Numbered from the stretch's first letter, positions 43,477 through 51,711 are shown. The stretch is DNA of 56,477 nucleotides from Bacteroidales bacterium (GCA_016936595.1 JAFGXO010000032.1:1-56477), one strand, 5' to 3'. Numbers and translations are program-made. Notes: generated by a model from the sequence alone, not told the origin.

Positions 43477-43652
43477 AACAGTAAATTTTTAAAATTTGTG
43501 TAAAAGTATTTTTTATTTTTATTAAAATCAACTTTTTTTTTGTTTTTTTGATGAAACTACAATTTACAAACATGAGTGGGCAAATATTAAAGTTAAAATT
43601 TTATTTGCTTAACTAAGAATTTATTTAATGTTTTTTAAAATATAATTTTAAT

Positions 43653-44126
43653 ATGAAAGAAATAGAGAGAAAATTCCTCTTGGAGGCTATTCCGAAAGAT
43701 ATTTACATTGTTGAAAAAATAAATATAGAGCAGTATTATTTGTGTTCCGATAATGGTTTTGTTACAAGAATTAGGAAGATTGATGAAGTTTATAATGTTG
43801 GTTTTAAAACCGGTAGTGGACTTGAACGCTTGGAAAAGGAGATTTTAATTAGCGAGAATGATTTTAATGATTTGAAGAAGATGAAGATTGAACGAAAAAT
43901 TCGCAAATTTAGGCATATTTGTAAAATTGATGAATATAAAATTGAAATAGACGAATTTAGAGATAATTTGCAAGGTTTGCTTGTTGCGGAGGTTGAGTTT
44001 TTAAGTTTAAATGATGCCGAAAATTTTACGCCTCTAAGTTGGTTCGGCATTGAATTAACTAACGACATGAGGTTTACAAATGCACAATTATCAAAACTTA
44101 AAGATTTGACTTATTTACATTTGTAA
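43653..44126 (+). CDS. CYTH-domain protein
   Basis: The 157-aa product begins with the CYTH signature MKEIERKFLL (ExExK), followed by QYYLCSDNGFVTRIRKI, NVGFKTGSGLERLEKEI, CKIDEYKIEIDEFRDNLQGLLVAEVEF and a terminal FTNAQLSKL. These alternating acidic and basic residues line the triphosphate tunnel. CYTH enzymes hydrolyse inorganic triphosphate or other triphosphates; class IV adenylate cyclase activity is rarer. Length is typical for the stand-alone type. Its last 12 bases overlap the end of the convergent aat gene. Confidence 0.9.
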   Translation: MKEIERKFLLEAIPKDIYIVEKINIEQYYLCSDNGFVTRIRKIDEVYNVGFKTGSGLERLEKEILISENDFNDLKKMKIERKIRKFRHICKIDEYKIEIDEFRDNLQGLLVAEVEFLSLNDAENFTPLSWFGIELTNDMRFTNAQLSKLKDLTYLHL

Positions 44127-44807
44127 TAATTTTGACCAGTTGCCAATTAGCGAGTTATATTTTTTGCTCTCAAGTAAAAGTTGAGCAAATTTTTTGCGAG
44201 GAATTGTTTTGCACCCAAGTGAGCTTAAGTGGTTGTTTGGCATCTGGCAATCAATAAATAAAAAGTTGTTTTTTTCAAGTATTTTGCACATTGATATAAA
44301 TGCAAATTTTGAAGCATTTGTTTGATAAGAAAACATTGATTCTCCAAAAAAAGCGTTATTCAACGAAATGCCGTATAAACCTCCAACAAGTTTTTTGTTT
44401 TGCCATGTTTCAAATGAGTGTGCGTATCCTTTTTTGTGCAATTTTATGTAGTTTTTTAGCATATTATCTGTTATCCAAGTGCCGTCTTGTTTTTTTCGTT
44501 TTATTTTTTGACAATTAGATATAACTTGCTCAAAATCAGCATCTATTTTAAGTTCAAAAATATTTTGGTTGAAGTAAACATTCATGCTTTTGCTGATTTT
44601 AACCTCCGACGGACTCATAACAGCTCTTGGGTTTGGCGACCACCAAAGTATATGTTGTTCTTCGTTAAACCAGGGGAATATTCCTTTAGAGTATGCTTCA
44701 ATAATCCATGTTGGATTTAATAGTCCGCCAACAGCAAGCAAGCCGTCTTCATTTGCGTTCTCTATTTCAGGAAAAGAGGGTGGATCAAACGGGAGCAGAA
44801 AAAACAT
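44115..44807 (-). CDS. aat: Leucyl/phenylalanyl-tRNA-protein transferase
   Basis: The 230-aa product carries the Aat signatures FPEIENANEDGLLAVGGLL, IEAYSKGIFPWFNEEQHILWWSPNPRAVM, YIKLHKKGYAHSFETWQNKKLVGGLYGISL and AFFGESMFS, and ends IDCQMPNNHLSSLGCKTIPRKKF. It attaches Leu or Phe to N-terminal Arg/Lys of proteins, making N-degrons for ClpS/ClpAP. clpS lies directly upstream on the same strand (30-bp gap), so the two genes form a coherent N-degron operon. Confidence 0.95.
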   Translation of the reverse strand: MFFLLPFDPPSFPEIENANEDGLLAVGGLLNPTWIIEAYSKGIFPWFNEEQHILWWSPNPRAVMSPSEVKISKSMNVYFNQNIFELKIDADFEQVISNCQKIKRKKQDGTWITDNMLKNYIKLHKKGYAHSFETWQNKKLVGGLYGISLNNAFFGESMFSYQTNASKFAFISMCKILEKNNFLFIDCQMPNNHLSSLGCKTIPRKKFAQLLLESKKYNSLIGNWSKLLQM

Positions 44808-44837
44808 TTTTTTGATTTTTTTGTGAATAGATAATTT

Positions 44838-45134
44838 TTAGTTTAACCCTCCTCTTTGGACTATTGCAGATAAACCGCAGTTAACTAATTTATCTTTCAT
44901 TTTTTTCATTTCTTCAAATTCGCCGGTTTTTACTACGCTGCTTCCGGTGTGGTGTATAATTATTGCAAATTTAAAAGCTATTTCATGGGTAAGTTCGCAA
45001 ATTTCTATAAAGCAATTAATTACGTGTTCAAAGGAGTTAATATCATCATTAAAAACAATTAGAGAGGCGTCAAAATCGTTTGTAGTTTTAGGTTTTGTTT
45101 TGGTTCGTTTTTTTTCTTTAGTATTCGGATCCAT
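44838..45134 (-). CDS. clpS: ATP-dependent Clp protease adaptor ClpS
   Basis: The 98-aa product has a basic, disordered N-terminus (MDPNTKEKKRTKTKPKTT) and the ClpS core with VFNDDINSFEHVINCFIEIC, the Asn-Asp pocket, ELTHEIAFKFAIIIHHTGSSVVKTG with the conserved His, and a final LVNCGLSAIVQRG. ClpS recognises destabilising N-terminal residues and delivers the substrates to ClpA/ClpC. It is followed by aat, and a good promoter lies just upstream. Confidence 0.94.
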   Translation of the reverse strand: MDPNTKEKKRTKTKPKTTNDFDASLIVFNDDINSFEHVINCFIEICELTHEIAFKFAIIIHHTGSSVVKTGEFEEMKKMKDKLVNCGLSAIVQRGGLN

Positions 45135-45163
45135 TTTGTGAAATTTTTAATGCCTGACTGTTG

Positions 45164-45197
45164 CAAAGATAATTGATTTTAATTAAAATTTCACAAA
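45164..45197 (-). promoter_or_regulatory. Predicted promoter of clpS-aat
   Basis: On the minus strand TTTG (45197-45194), a 22-base spacer and TATCTTTG (45171-45164) match the Bacteroidota consensus. The minus-7 box ends 29 bases before the clpS ATG. Confidence 0.6.
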
Positions 45198-45348
45198 AAA
45201 AACATTGTTCGGTTAAGCGAAATAATGGATTTATAAAAATTTATTATTTGTAAAAATATTGAACTGTTCTGTTTAGGTTATTACCAAAATAAACAATGTT
45301 TAGTTCTACTTTACGAAGTTATAAAATGCTTATTTACATTAAAATGCG

Positions 45349-45438
45349 TTACATTCCCGATGATAAACCTGAGAGGGTTTGCACATGAATAACCGCAGGT
45401 GCAACCGGTGGATAAATACTTGAATGATATGGTCTCAT
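45349..45438 (-). CDS. Possible 29-codon ORF in the clpS-BACON intergenic region
   Basis: The 393-bp gap between clpS and the BACON gene (45135-45527) holds one short minus-strand ORF of 29 codons, MRPYHSSIYPPVAPAVIHVQ and onward to TLSGLSSGM. It stands out by much higher GC and proline content than the surrounding AT-rich DNA. No ribosome-binding site is obvious. It may be the end of a degenerate repeat or a former gene and not an expressed peptide. Nothing else in the gap looks coding. Confidence 0.25.
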   Translation of the reverse strand: MRPYHSSIYPPVAPAVIHVQTLSGLSSGM

Positions 45439-45527
45439 TTTTTATTTCCTTGCTTCAAAAATAAAAAAAAACGAATAAAAAACTTGAAAAAAGAATTTTA
45501 TTCGTTGTTTTTTTAATTTGATTTTTT

Positions 45528-46157
45528 TTATTGTTTTAAATAGGTATAACCTCCTATTTCAAGAGTAGTTGCATCTATAAAATTATAGCTCATAGTATAA
45601 TTGCCTACATTTGGAATGTTTAAATATAATTGTTTTGAACCTTCATTATAGGAAAAAGTTCCAATATCTGTTCGAGTTACACCTGTTGAACCATTGAATT
45701 TGTTATATTGAAAAGAGTTGTCTGCATTAAAAGTGTATTTGGCATAACTATTCTCATGTTCGAAATCCCAAGCATCATCTCTCCAAGCACCAATAAATGG
45801 ATTACTTGGTGTTGATGGTCCACTTTGCAGTACAGAAACAATCTGTACCATACCATCTTTTGTTGTTACTGTAATGTTACCACTTCTTGAACTTTCGGTT
45901 GTGTTTTCCTGATAAGTTACCGAAAATGCACCGTTGTCTTCACCTGATGCTGTTCCCACTGTCAGCCAACTTTGGTCTGCTGTTGCTGTCCAACTTGTGT
46001 TGCTGGTAACATTTATTGAGAAACTACCCGCTTCTTTTGCTAAACTCTGGCTTGTTGGCGATAAAGTTAGCAACTCTTCTTTATTACAACCAGTGAAACT
46101 AATCACTACTGCCATTAAGGCAACCGCCACAATACTGAAAAAATTTTTCTTTTTCAT
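45528..46157 (-). CDS. BACON-domain lipoprotein
   Basis: The 209-aa lipoprotein (lipobox ISFTGC) has a BACON domain at about 30-115: LTLSPTSQSLAKEAGSFSINVTSNTSWTATADQSWLTV, then GNITVTTKDGMVQIVSVLQ. The C-terminal domain (GAWRDDAWDFEHENSYAKYTFNADNSF, ...IGGYTYL) looks like the lipocalin-like fold often fused in small Bacteroidota lipoproteins. BACON modules are proposed to bind glycans or mucin at the cell surface. It directly follows the long palindrome at 46222-46387 and is transcribed away from the toxin-antitoxin-like pair. No partner hydrolase is encoded nearby. Confidence 0.85.
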   Translation of the reverse strand: MKKKNFFSIVAVALMAVVISFTGCNKEELLTLSPTSQSLAKEAGSFSINVTSNTSWTATADQSWLTVGTASGEDNGAFSVTYQENTTESSRSGNITVTTKDGMVQIVSVLQSGPSTPSNPFIGAWRDDAWDFEHENSYAKYTFNADNSFQYNKFNGSTGVTRTDIGTFSYNEGSKQLYLNIPNVGNYTMSYNFIDATTLEIGGYTYLKQ

Positions 46158-46221
46158 AAAAATAATTATTTGTTTGCCGTCAATTCCCCAAAAAGCAAGA
46201 TTAAATTAATTTTAATTATAA

Positions 46222-46387
46222 AAAAGCGTGGGAACTGTAACTTATCCGTTTTCAGAGGTATCGCCAAACACCCACAGTTACAAATAAGAACAGCCCACGC
46301 CACAAGCGTGAGCATTCGTCTTATTTCTTGTAACTGTTTTGAAAATTGGCGATTTTCTGAAAACAAGAAAATAAGCTAAACGCTTTT
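46222..46387. repeat. 166-bp imperfect palindrome between AbiEii-like and BACON genes
   Basis: The element starts AAAAGCGT and ends ACGCTTTT. Nested inverted segments match inward: CTTAT with ATAAG, GTTTTCAGA with TCTGAAAAC, ATCGCCAA with TTGGCGAT, ACAGTTACAA with TTGTAACTGT, and ATAAGA with TCTTAT. An alternative pairing exists inside the left half: GCGTGGG (46226-46232) with CCCACGC (46294-46300). The whole piece could fold as one long hairpin in either strand. It is clearly richer in GC than its flanks and is non-coding. It could be an integron attC-like site, a MITE or a structured RNA. Track ORFs at 46166-46366 and 46170-46379 lie inside it and are not genes. Confidence 0.75.
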
Positions 46388-46455
46388 AACTTTTAATATT
46401 TTAATTTTTTATACCATTGGCACTATTTTAATTTGATTGCAAAAATAATATTTTT

Positions 46456-47088
46456 TTAAACAAACAATTTTATTTGTTCCTGAATTTCTTTTTTTACTTC
46501 TTCCCAACTAACTTTTTTAATCATTATTGGGTTAATTTCTGTATCGGCATCTTCAAAATATCCAAGACTTTTTACTACATGAAAATAATTTACATTAGGA
46601 AATTTCTTTTTAAATAAATCAAACATTTCTTTGAGTGTAAATTCTTTAAGCAAAAAGTAAATGTCAAAAAAATCTTTTTTTGACCCACGATTTCCAATTG
46701 CTGAAAGTTTCATTGGAATTATATCTTCTTTTGAAAGCATTCTAATTCCGTCTATTTCAAGAACTTTTTCAATTAACGGATAAGGATATTTTATGATGTC
46801 AATCTTTATATAATTGTTTGAATTGTCTGGATACTCAATTTTGTTTATTACTGAATTTTCAAACTCTGTAACAATTTCTAATTTGTAGTTTTTTCTTAAT
46901 TCCGATAATATTTGTTGTGGTTCAAAATCAATGTCCGCAAACAAATCTAAATCCACAGAAATTCTGTGTCCGAGCTGTAAAGCAAGTGCAGTTCCGCCAA
47001 CAAGATTAAATGGCTTTAAGCATTTTTCTTGCATTAACTTTTTTAAAAGTTCCAAAGTTTTTGGATAGACTGCGGTGTATTGTAGCAT
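46456..47088 (-). CDS. AbiEii-type nucleotidyltransferase (toxin-like)
   Basis: The 210-aa product has the nucleotidyltransferase core FNLVGGTALALQLGHRISVDLDLFA (about 27-51), which holds the GG-x-x-L and the S-V-D-L-D-L-F metal-binding carboxylates. It continues with VLEIDGIRMLSKEDIIPMKLSAIGNRGSKKDFFDIYFLL, the AbiEii/AbiGii signature. Such proteins are toxins of type IV TA/abortive-infection systems that modify nucleotides or tRNA. Its start overlaps the upstream DUF6922-like gene by 46 bp, suggesting a tightly coupled pair. The module sits between unrelated housekeeping genes, consistent with horizontal acquisition. Confidence 0.85.
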   Translation of the reverse strand: MLQYTAVYPKTLELLKKLMQEKCLKPFNLVGGTALALQLGHRISVDLDLFADIDFEPQQILSELRKNYKLEIVTEFENSVINKIEYPDNSNNYIKIDIIKYPYPLIEKVLEIDGIRMLSKEDIIPMKLSAIGNRGSKKDFFDIYFLLKEFTLKEMFDLFKKKFPNVNYFHVVKSLGYFEDADTEINPIMIKKVSWEEVKKEIQEQIKLFV

Positions 47089-47333
47089 TTGAATTCTGTT
47101 TTTGGTATATTAAAATAAAAACTGCAAAAATTTAATGTTCTTTTATCTAAAAATTTCATCTTTTGGATTTCTTCTTTAATTTTTTCTATTCCGTAAAATA
47201 TTTTTAATTGCTCCCAATCCTGTATATTTCCACGCAAAAGTATCCTGTTGATAATATGTCGTGCATTTTTTTCAAAATCTGCACTTTCAATATCAACGTC
47301 CCAAAATAATGATTTATCAAGTTCAAATTCCAT
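47043..47333 (-). CDS. DUF6922-like partner of the AbiEii-type protein
   Basis: The 96-aa protein reads LDKSLFWDVDIESADFEKNARHIINRILLRGNIQDWEQLKIFYG, then IQKMKFLDKRTLNFCSFYFNIPKTEF. This pattern (FWD-x-D, hIINRhL-x-R-G-x-x-x-D, hDKRTLNF-x-x-x-YF) matches DUF6922-type small proteins commonly encoded just before AbiEii-like nucleotidyltransferases. It has a winged-helix-like helical content and probably serves as the antitoxin or cognate regulator. The 46-bp overlap with the downstream gene supports translational coupling. Confidence 0.75.
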   Translation of the reverse strand: MEFELDKSLFWDVDIESADFEKNARHIINRILLRGNIQDWEQLKIFYGIEKIKEEIQKMKFLDKRTLNFCSFYFNIPKTEFKCYNTPQSIQKLWNF

Positions 47334-47759
47334 TTGTTATTTCAAGTTTGTTTTATAATGCAAATTTACGAAAATTATTATTTAAAAACTTAATTCTTTC
47401 TTATTTTTTTTTTAGTTGACCATATCAAATCGCAGTTATTATTTGCCACGCATTGCATACGAGGTTATTCATATTAAAGTACTGTCGGGCTTGAAGCTAA
47501 TTACTTAAAATAGTGAGGTATAATTAGAATACAACTATCTTTGGGGAGTGTTTTGATCAGAGCAAATTATCTGAAACTATTCCACGTAATTTTTTTAAAA
47601 AAGAAAAATTATGATATATGAAAAACTTTTAGACGATATTGTTTGCAATGTTTTACTGCAATAGAAGCTATTCTTTTAGCTGGTCATATTTAGCGAGATG
47701 AAAAATATTTTATTTTTTTAATTTTTTATTGTTGATAAAGGCAAAATTAATTATAAGAA
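47334..47759. other. Intergenic region without a convincing gene
   Basis: This 426-bp stretch separates the toxin-antitoxin-like pair from the SthA-like gene. A 17-codon plus-strand ORF at 47611 (MIYEKLLDDIVCNVLLQ) is too short to support. The segment near 47420-47510 (cgcagttattatttgccacgc) is less AT-rich than its flanks and may be remnant DNA. I see no clear promoter, RNA or repeat. Confidence 0.5.
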
Positions 47760-49247
47760 TTATTCGTCTCTCGGAGCCCACGAAGCAGTTTTGATTAAAT
47801 CGGGGAATGCGAATGGTTTAAAAATTGATTTTCCTTTTAAAATTCGTAAGCAATCTTGAATCCCCTCGGTTATGCTTGGGTGAGGGTGAATTGTTTTTAA
47901 TACCTGATCAACGCTGTTTTTTTGGTTCATAATATGAGCAATAGAAACAATAAAAGCAGAAGCTTGCGGGCCTGCGGCACGCATACCTAAAATACGCTCT
48001 TCGCCGTCGTTGCTAGCAAGTATTTTAATAAAACCGTTAGTGTTTCGCATTGCTAACGCCCTGTTTATTAGTGCATTAGAATAAAAAACCATTTTGTATG
48101 GAATTTTCATTTCGCGTAAAGTTTTTTCATTTAATCCAACTGCTACAACTTCGGGTTTAAAAAACATTAAGGTTGGCATGTTGTAATAGCTAATAGGGTG
48201 ATTAATTTTATTATACACTCCTCTAACGGCATATCTGCCTTGCATTTCGGCAACACTGTAAAGTTGAGTTTGTCCGGTAATGTCGCCGGCAGCAAAAATA
48301 TTTGTATAACCAAGTTCCGAATAAACACAATTTCTGTCGTCTATAGTTAAATGACCATTTTTAGTTGGTGTTACTCCAATGTTTTTTAAACCTAAATTAT
48401 CAGTATTTGGAATGCGTCCGATTGCTATAAATGCAACATCAACTTCAATAACTTGGCTGTGTCCGTCGTCGTAATCGAGCACAACTTCTAAGCTGTTTTC
48501 TTCTTTTCTGATAGTGCGTAAATTTGCAGTATGGTGAATAATAACGCCGTTATTTTCAAGGTTTTGAGAAACAAAATCGCTCACATCGTCATCTTCAAAT
48601 GGAATAACTCTATGTTGACGGTCGAGTAGGTGAACCTCTGTTTGTTTAAAATTTGAAAAAATTGTGGCAAACTCAGAACCTATAATTCCTGAACCAACAA
48701 TTACCATTTTTTCGGGAAATTCTTTAAGATTAAAAATATCGTTGGAGGTTATAATGCGTTGATGATCAACTTCTATACCCGGATATAATCGGGGGCGAGA
48801 GCCGGTTGCAATAATAAAATTATCGGCTTGAATTTTTTCGGAGGTATCGCCTCTAACAATTTCAATTGTATTTTGATCTATAAAACTGGCATGACCATGT
48901 TTAAGTGTTAAACTTTTATCTGCAAATCGTCCTTTTGTAAGAGTTTCTATTTGCGATTTTATTTGATAAACTTTAATTTGTGCTGCGGCTCTAACCGATT
49001 TTAAAACTTTTCTAAAATCAACTTGTAAACCCGAAGCCCGATAGCCGCGTTCAACATTTGCAGCAATTGCATAATCTTCGGAAAGATGCCAAAGGGTTTT
49101 TGAAGTTAAAGCTCCATGAAAAACACCTGCTCCTCCAAGTGCTGATTTTTCAATAATACAAACATGTTTATTCATGTCTATTGATCGCATTGCTGCCGAA
49201 AATCCGGCCGGACCTGAACCAATTATTATTATGTCGAATTTTTCCAT
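47760..49247 (-). CDS. SthA-like pyridine nucleotide-disulfide oxidoreductase without redox cysteines
   Basis: This 495-aa flavoprotein has the FAD motif FDIIIIGSGPAGFSAAMRSID, the NAD motif EKMVIVGSGIIGSEFATIFSNF, NIFAAGDITGQTQLYSVAEMQGR and the C-terminal dimer motif HPHPSITEG. In the position of the redox-active disulfide it has GGAGVFHGALTSKTLWHL (about 38-55). The layout follows soluble transhydrogenase SthA (GGGCTHWGTIPSKAL type), but even the single Cys of SthA is replaced. It therefore cannot use a disulfide and may act as an NAD(P) transhydrogenase or diaphorase-like enzyme. CAAAAATA at 49271-49278 is a possible minus-7 box. Confidence 0.82.
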   Translation of the reverse strand: MEKFDIIIIGSGPAGFSAAMRSIDMNKHVCIIEKSALGGAGVFHGALTSKTLWHLSEDYAIAANVERGYRASGLQVDFRKVLKSVRAAAQIKVYQIKSQIETLTKGRFADKSLTLKHGHASFIDQNTIEIVRGDTSEKIQADNFIIATGSRPRLYPGIEVDHQRIITSNDIFNLKEFPEKMVIVGSGIIGSEFATIFSNFKQTEVHLLDRQHRVIPFEDDDVSDFVSQNLENNGVIIHHTANLRTIRKEENSLEVVLDYDDGHSQVIEVDVAFIAIGRIPNTDNLGLKNIGVTPTKNGHLTIDDRNCVYSELGYTNIFAAGDITGQTQLYSVAEMQGRYAVRGVYNKINHPISYYNMPTLMFFKPEVVAVGLNEKTLREMKIPYKMVFYSNALINRALAMRNTNGFIKILASNDGEERILGMRAAGPQASAFIVSIAHIMNQKNSVDQVLKTIHPHPSITEGIQDCLRILKGKSIFKPFAFPDLIKTASWAPRDE

Positions 49248-49451
49248 TTAACTTATTGTTATAATTTTTTCAAAAATAGGATTTTTTTATCTGTTTTAAA
49301 AATTGATTTTAAAATTTATAATATTAAGTGTGTAGTTTGTTGTTAAAAAAAATGTTGTATAAAAAAAACGTTCGGTTGCTGATTTTGGCGATAAAAAAAA
49401 TATATGTTTTGTTTTTTCTTCAAACTTTTTTTTATTTCAAGAAATATTCAC

Positions 49452-49497
49452 ACAAAAAAACAAACCCGAATTCAAAATTAACTGAAATCGGGTTTTT
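49452..49497 (-). terminator. Bidirectional terminator next to the T9SS cargo gene
   Basis: AAACCCGA and TCGGGTTT pair around an 18-base loop, with A-rich and T-rich flanks on both sides. It lies 27 bases past the stop of the minus-strand gene at 49524. The track ORF at 49328-49537 running through it on the plus strand is not a gene. Confidence 0.75.
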
Positions 49498-49523
49498 TCT
49501 TCATAATAAACTTAAATTAAAAT

Positions 49524-50216
49524 TTAGTGTCTTATAGCAAATTTTTTGCTTTCGTTACCAATTTTAACTATATAAATGCCATTAGGCAAGTATGATGTGT
49601 TCATATAAAAATTTCCTTTAGCGGAATTAATTGAAAATTGTTGCAACAAACTTCCTTTGATATCATATAACTCAACATATTCTGAATTTAGTACATCATA
49701 AGTAATAAATACTTGATTAGATGCAGGATTTGGAGCAATGGTGATATTATTTTCTGTTACTACCGAAGGAACTCCGGCAAGTGAATAATCGTACATAAAG
49801 CATATTGTTGCAGTGTCGGTATCATCGTTTGTGTTAACAAATTTAAGTCTCATAAAAAAATCTTGGATTGAACTGTTCGACCAGTAATTTAAATGGCCTG
49901 CATCACAAGAATCGGCACCGATAGTTATTCCAAATCCAATATCCTGAGGTCCGGTAGGTGTTGCACAAGTTCCGGCAGTACAAACTTCTACGCCAATAGC
50001 GTCGGCAGGAATATAGATATGTGTTACAATTGCTTTATAAGTTAAATCGGTTGTATGTGCATTGTACACGCTAAAATTGAATTCTTGGTCGGCATTAATA
50101 TAAATTGTGTCGCCGTTGTTATAAACTGTTTCACAATCTGAAGCTTTAACTAAAATTTGAGAAAAAACACTATTAGTAACAAATACTAAAAAGGCAAAAA
50201 AGATAATTTTTTTCAT
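49524..50216 (-). CDS. Secreted protein with T9SS type A sorting domain
   Basis: The 230-aa product has a signal peptide (MKKIIFFAFLVFVTNSVFSQ) and a beta-rich passenger of about 130 residues with three Cys (VEVCTAGTCATP, GADSCDAGH). The C-terminal type IX secretion sorting domain is NNITIAPNPASNQVFITYDVLN, YVELYDIKGSLLQQFSI, MNTSYLPNGIYIVKIGNESKKFAIRH. It would be exported through the type IX system and anchored at or released from the surface. Passenger function unknown; it may be an extracellular binding or structural protein. Monocistronic with its own terminator. Confidence 0.9.
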   Translation of the reverse strand: MKKIIFFAFLVFVTNSVFSQILVKASDCETVYNNGDTIYINADQEFNFSVYNAHTTDLTYKAIVTHIYIPADAIGVEVCTAGTCATPTGPQDIGFGITIGADSCDAGHLNYWSNSSIQDFFMRLKFVNTNDDTDTATICFMYDYSLAGVPSVVTENNITIAPNPASNQVFITYDVLNSEYVELYDIKGSLLQQFSINSAKGNFYMNTSYLPNGIYIVKIGNESKKFAIRH

Positions 50217-50251
50217 GATAATTAATTTTGTGATTTTAAATTACAATTTAT

Positions 50252-51463
50252 TTATGAATTAACCCAATCTGATAAATAGTTGTACTTTTCTGTAAGACTA
50301 CCATTTTCTGTAATGGTTGCACGTTTAATAACAGATTCTGTATCGTTTCTAAATAAAAAAGGGAAAATATTATCGATAAGGGTTTTACTAAAGTCTTCGG
50401 ATGAATCGCGAGGTAATTCGCCGGGCAAATTATCTATTGCCATAACCGAAATATTTTTTTCGTTGCTAAAAGCCGGTTCTTCTTTTTGTGTTTGAATATT
50501 GTAATCGTAAAATGGTTCAGCAATAGTAGATGCTCTGAGCGTTGATGCAATAGGTTGTTTTATATCACAAGAAACATCGGCAACAACTTTAATATTAAAG
50601 TTGGTTTGTTTTGTTTGTTCTGTGGTAATAAATTGAGGCGATTTTGGATGCCAAAAATGGCAAGCTACGTAAATATCTGCTACTTTAGTATATGGTTCAA
50701 AGGTAGTTTCGTATTCTTGCGGATTTGCAAAAAAATGAGGGTATTCAAATTTTTTCCCGTGCTTGTGTTTAACGTAATGTGGTGGTTCAACCTTAGCAAA
50801 TACTGCTTCATTAAAAGATTTTTTTAAAAACTCTTCGGGTGTAACTTCTTTAATGCCAAAAGCTTTAAGGGTTTCAGTTGCACCAATAGCTACACGTCCG
50901 CCGCCTGTGATTACAATTTTTAATGGTTTTAGTTGTATGTTTTTGCAGTGTTCGTACATTTCTTTTTTGTCGAGGTATTCGTTTGCCGGTTTTATGTTAA
51001 AATCACCAGAACGAAGCCCCCATGCACGCATTCCGTTATATGCTCCAACTACGCCTGCCCATTTACCAAAAGCAACTAATCGCATGCCTTTAGTGTTTGT
51101 TAGATATTCATAGTCGATTAAATTAATTTTTTTGTTGATTATGGCTTTTAATAAAGGTTTGTTGTAGGGTTGTTTTTTTGCAACGTGGGAGAAAAATAAA
51201 TAGGTTTTGTTTGGAATTAATGCTTCAATTTTTACTTCTTTTACACCAATTAAAATATCACAATCCGATAAATCTTCTTTTAAAGTTAGTCCTTTTGATA
51301 AATATTCTTCATCTTTAAAAGCTCTTAAAATGCTTGGTTGAACAAAAAGATCAACATTGGGAAATTTTTGCAACATTTCTATTGCTGTATTGGGGGTTAA
51401 AGCAGCTCGTTTATCGGGTGGATTTTTTGTTTCTTTTAATAAACCTAATTTTATTTTCTTCAT
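50252..51463 (-). CDS. LYS1-like saccharopine dehydrogenase / alanine dehydrogenase-fold oxidoreductase
   Basis: The 403-aa protein has the N-terminal AlaDh/PNT-like motif KETKNPPDKRAALTPNTA, DILIGVKEVKIEALIPNKTYLFFSHVAKKQPYN and LIDYEYLTNTKGMRLVAFGKWAGVVGAYNGMRAWGLR. A nucleotide-binding loop KIVITGGGRVAIGATETLKAFG follows. These are the signatures of the lysine-forming saccharopine dehydrogenase family (LYS1-like). Bacteroidota members are often annotated as NAD(P)-dependent oxidoreductases; the lysine route is not proven here because no partner genes are adjacent. A TAATTTTG-type box lies at 51497-51504 on the minus strand. Confidence 0.82.
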   Translation of the reverse strand: MKKIKLGLLKETKNPPDKRAALTPNTAIEMLQKFPNVDLFVQPSILRAFKDEEYLSKGLTLKEDLSDCDILIGVKEVKIEALIPNKTYLFFSHVAKKQPYNKPLLKAIINKKINLIDYEYLTNTKGMRLVAFGKWAGVVGAYNGMRAWGLRSGDFNIKPANEYLDKKEMYEHCKNIQLKPLKIVITGGGRVAIGATETLKAFGIKEVTPEEFLKKSFNEAVFAKVEPPHYVKHKHGKKFEYPHFFANPQEYETTFEPYTKVADIYVACHFWHPKSPQFITTEQTKQTNFNIKVVADVSCDIKQPIASTLRASTIAEPFYDYNIQTQKEEPAFSNEKNISVMAIDNLPGELPRDSSEDFSKTLIDNIFPFLFRNDTESVIKRATITENGSLTEKYNYLSDWVNS

Positions 51464-51711
51464 GTAAATTATTTTTTATATTTTTTAGCTTTCTTGCAAA
51501 ATTAATATTTTTAATTTATCTAAAAAATTCATGTTATTAACCTGTTTGTTTTTAAAACTTTGAATTGAATGGATTAGAGGATATTTTATTCAAAATATAA
51601 ATTTTTTTTATCTTTGGCTTTAAAAAATATGCTTACATTTTGTGAATTAAATAAGCAAATGCAGGTTAGTGATATTTTGAATATATTTTAGTAGTTTTTA
51701 TAACTTGATAA

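Noticed and set aside
46222-46387. Confident integron attC site
   Set aside because: The palindrome is real, but clear RYYYAAC and GTTRRRY ends and an integrase are missing, so I keep it as a hypothesis only.
49328-49537. 69-aa plus-strand ORF between the SthA-like gene and the T9SS cargo
   Set aside because: It reads through a bidirectional terminator and is a Lys/Leu/Phe-rich low-complexity frame.
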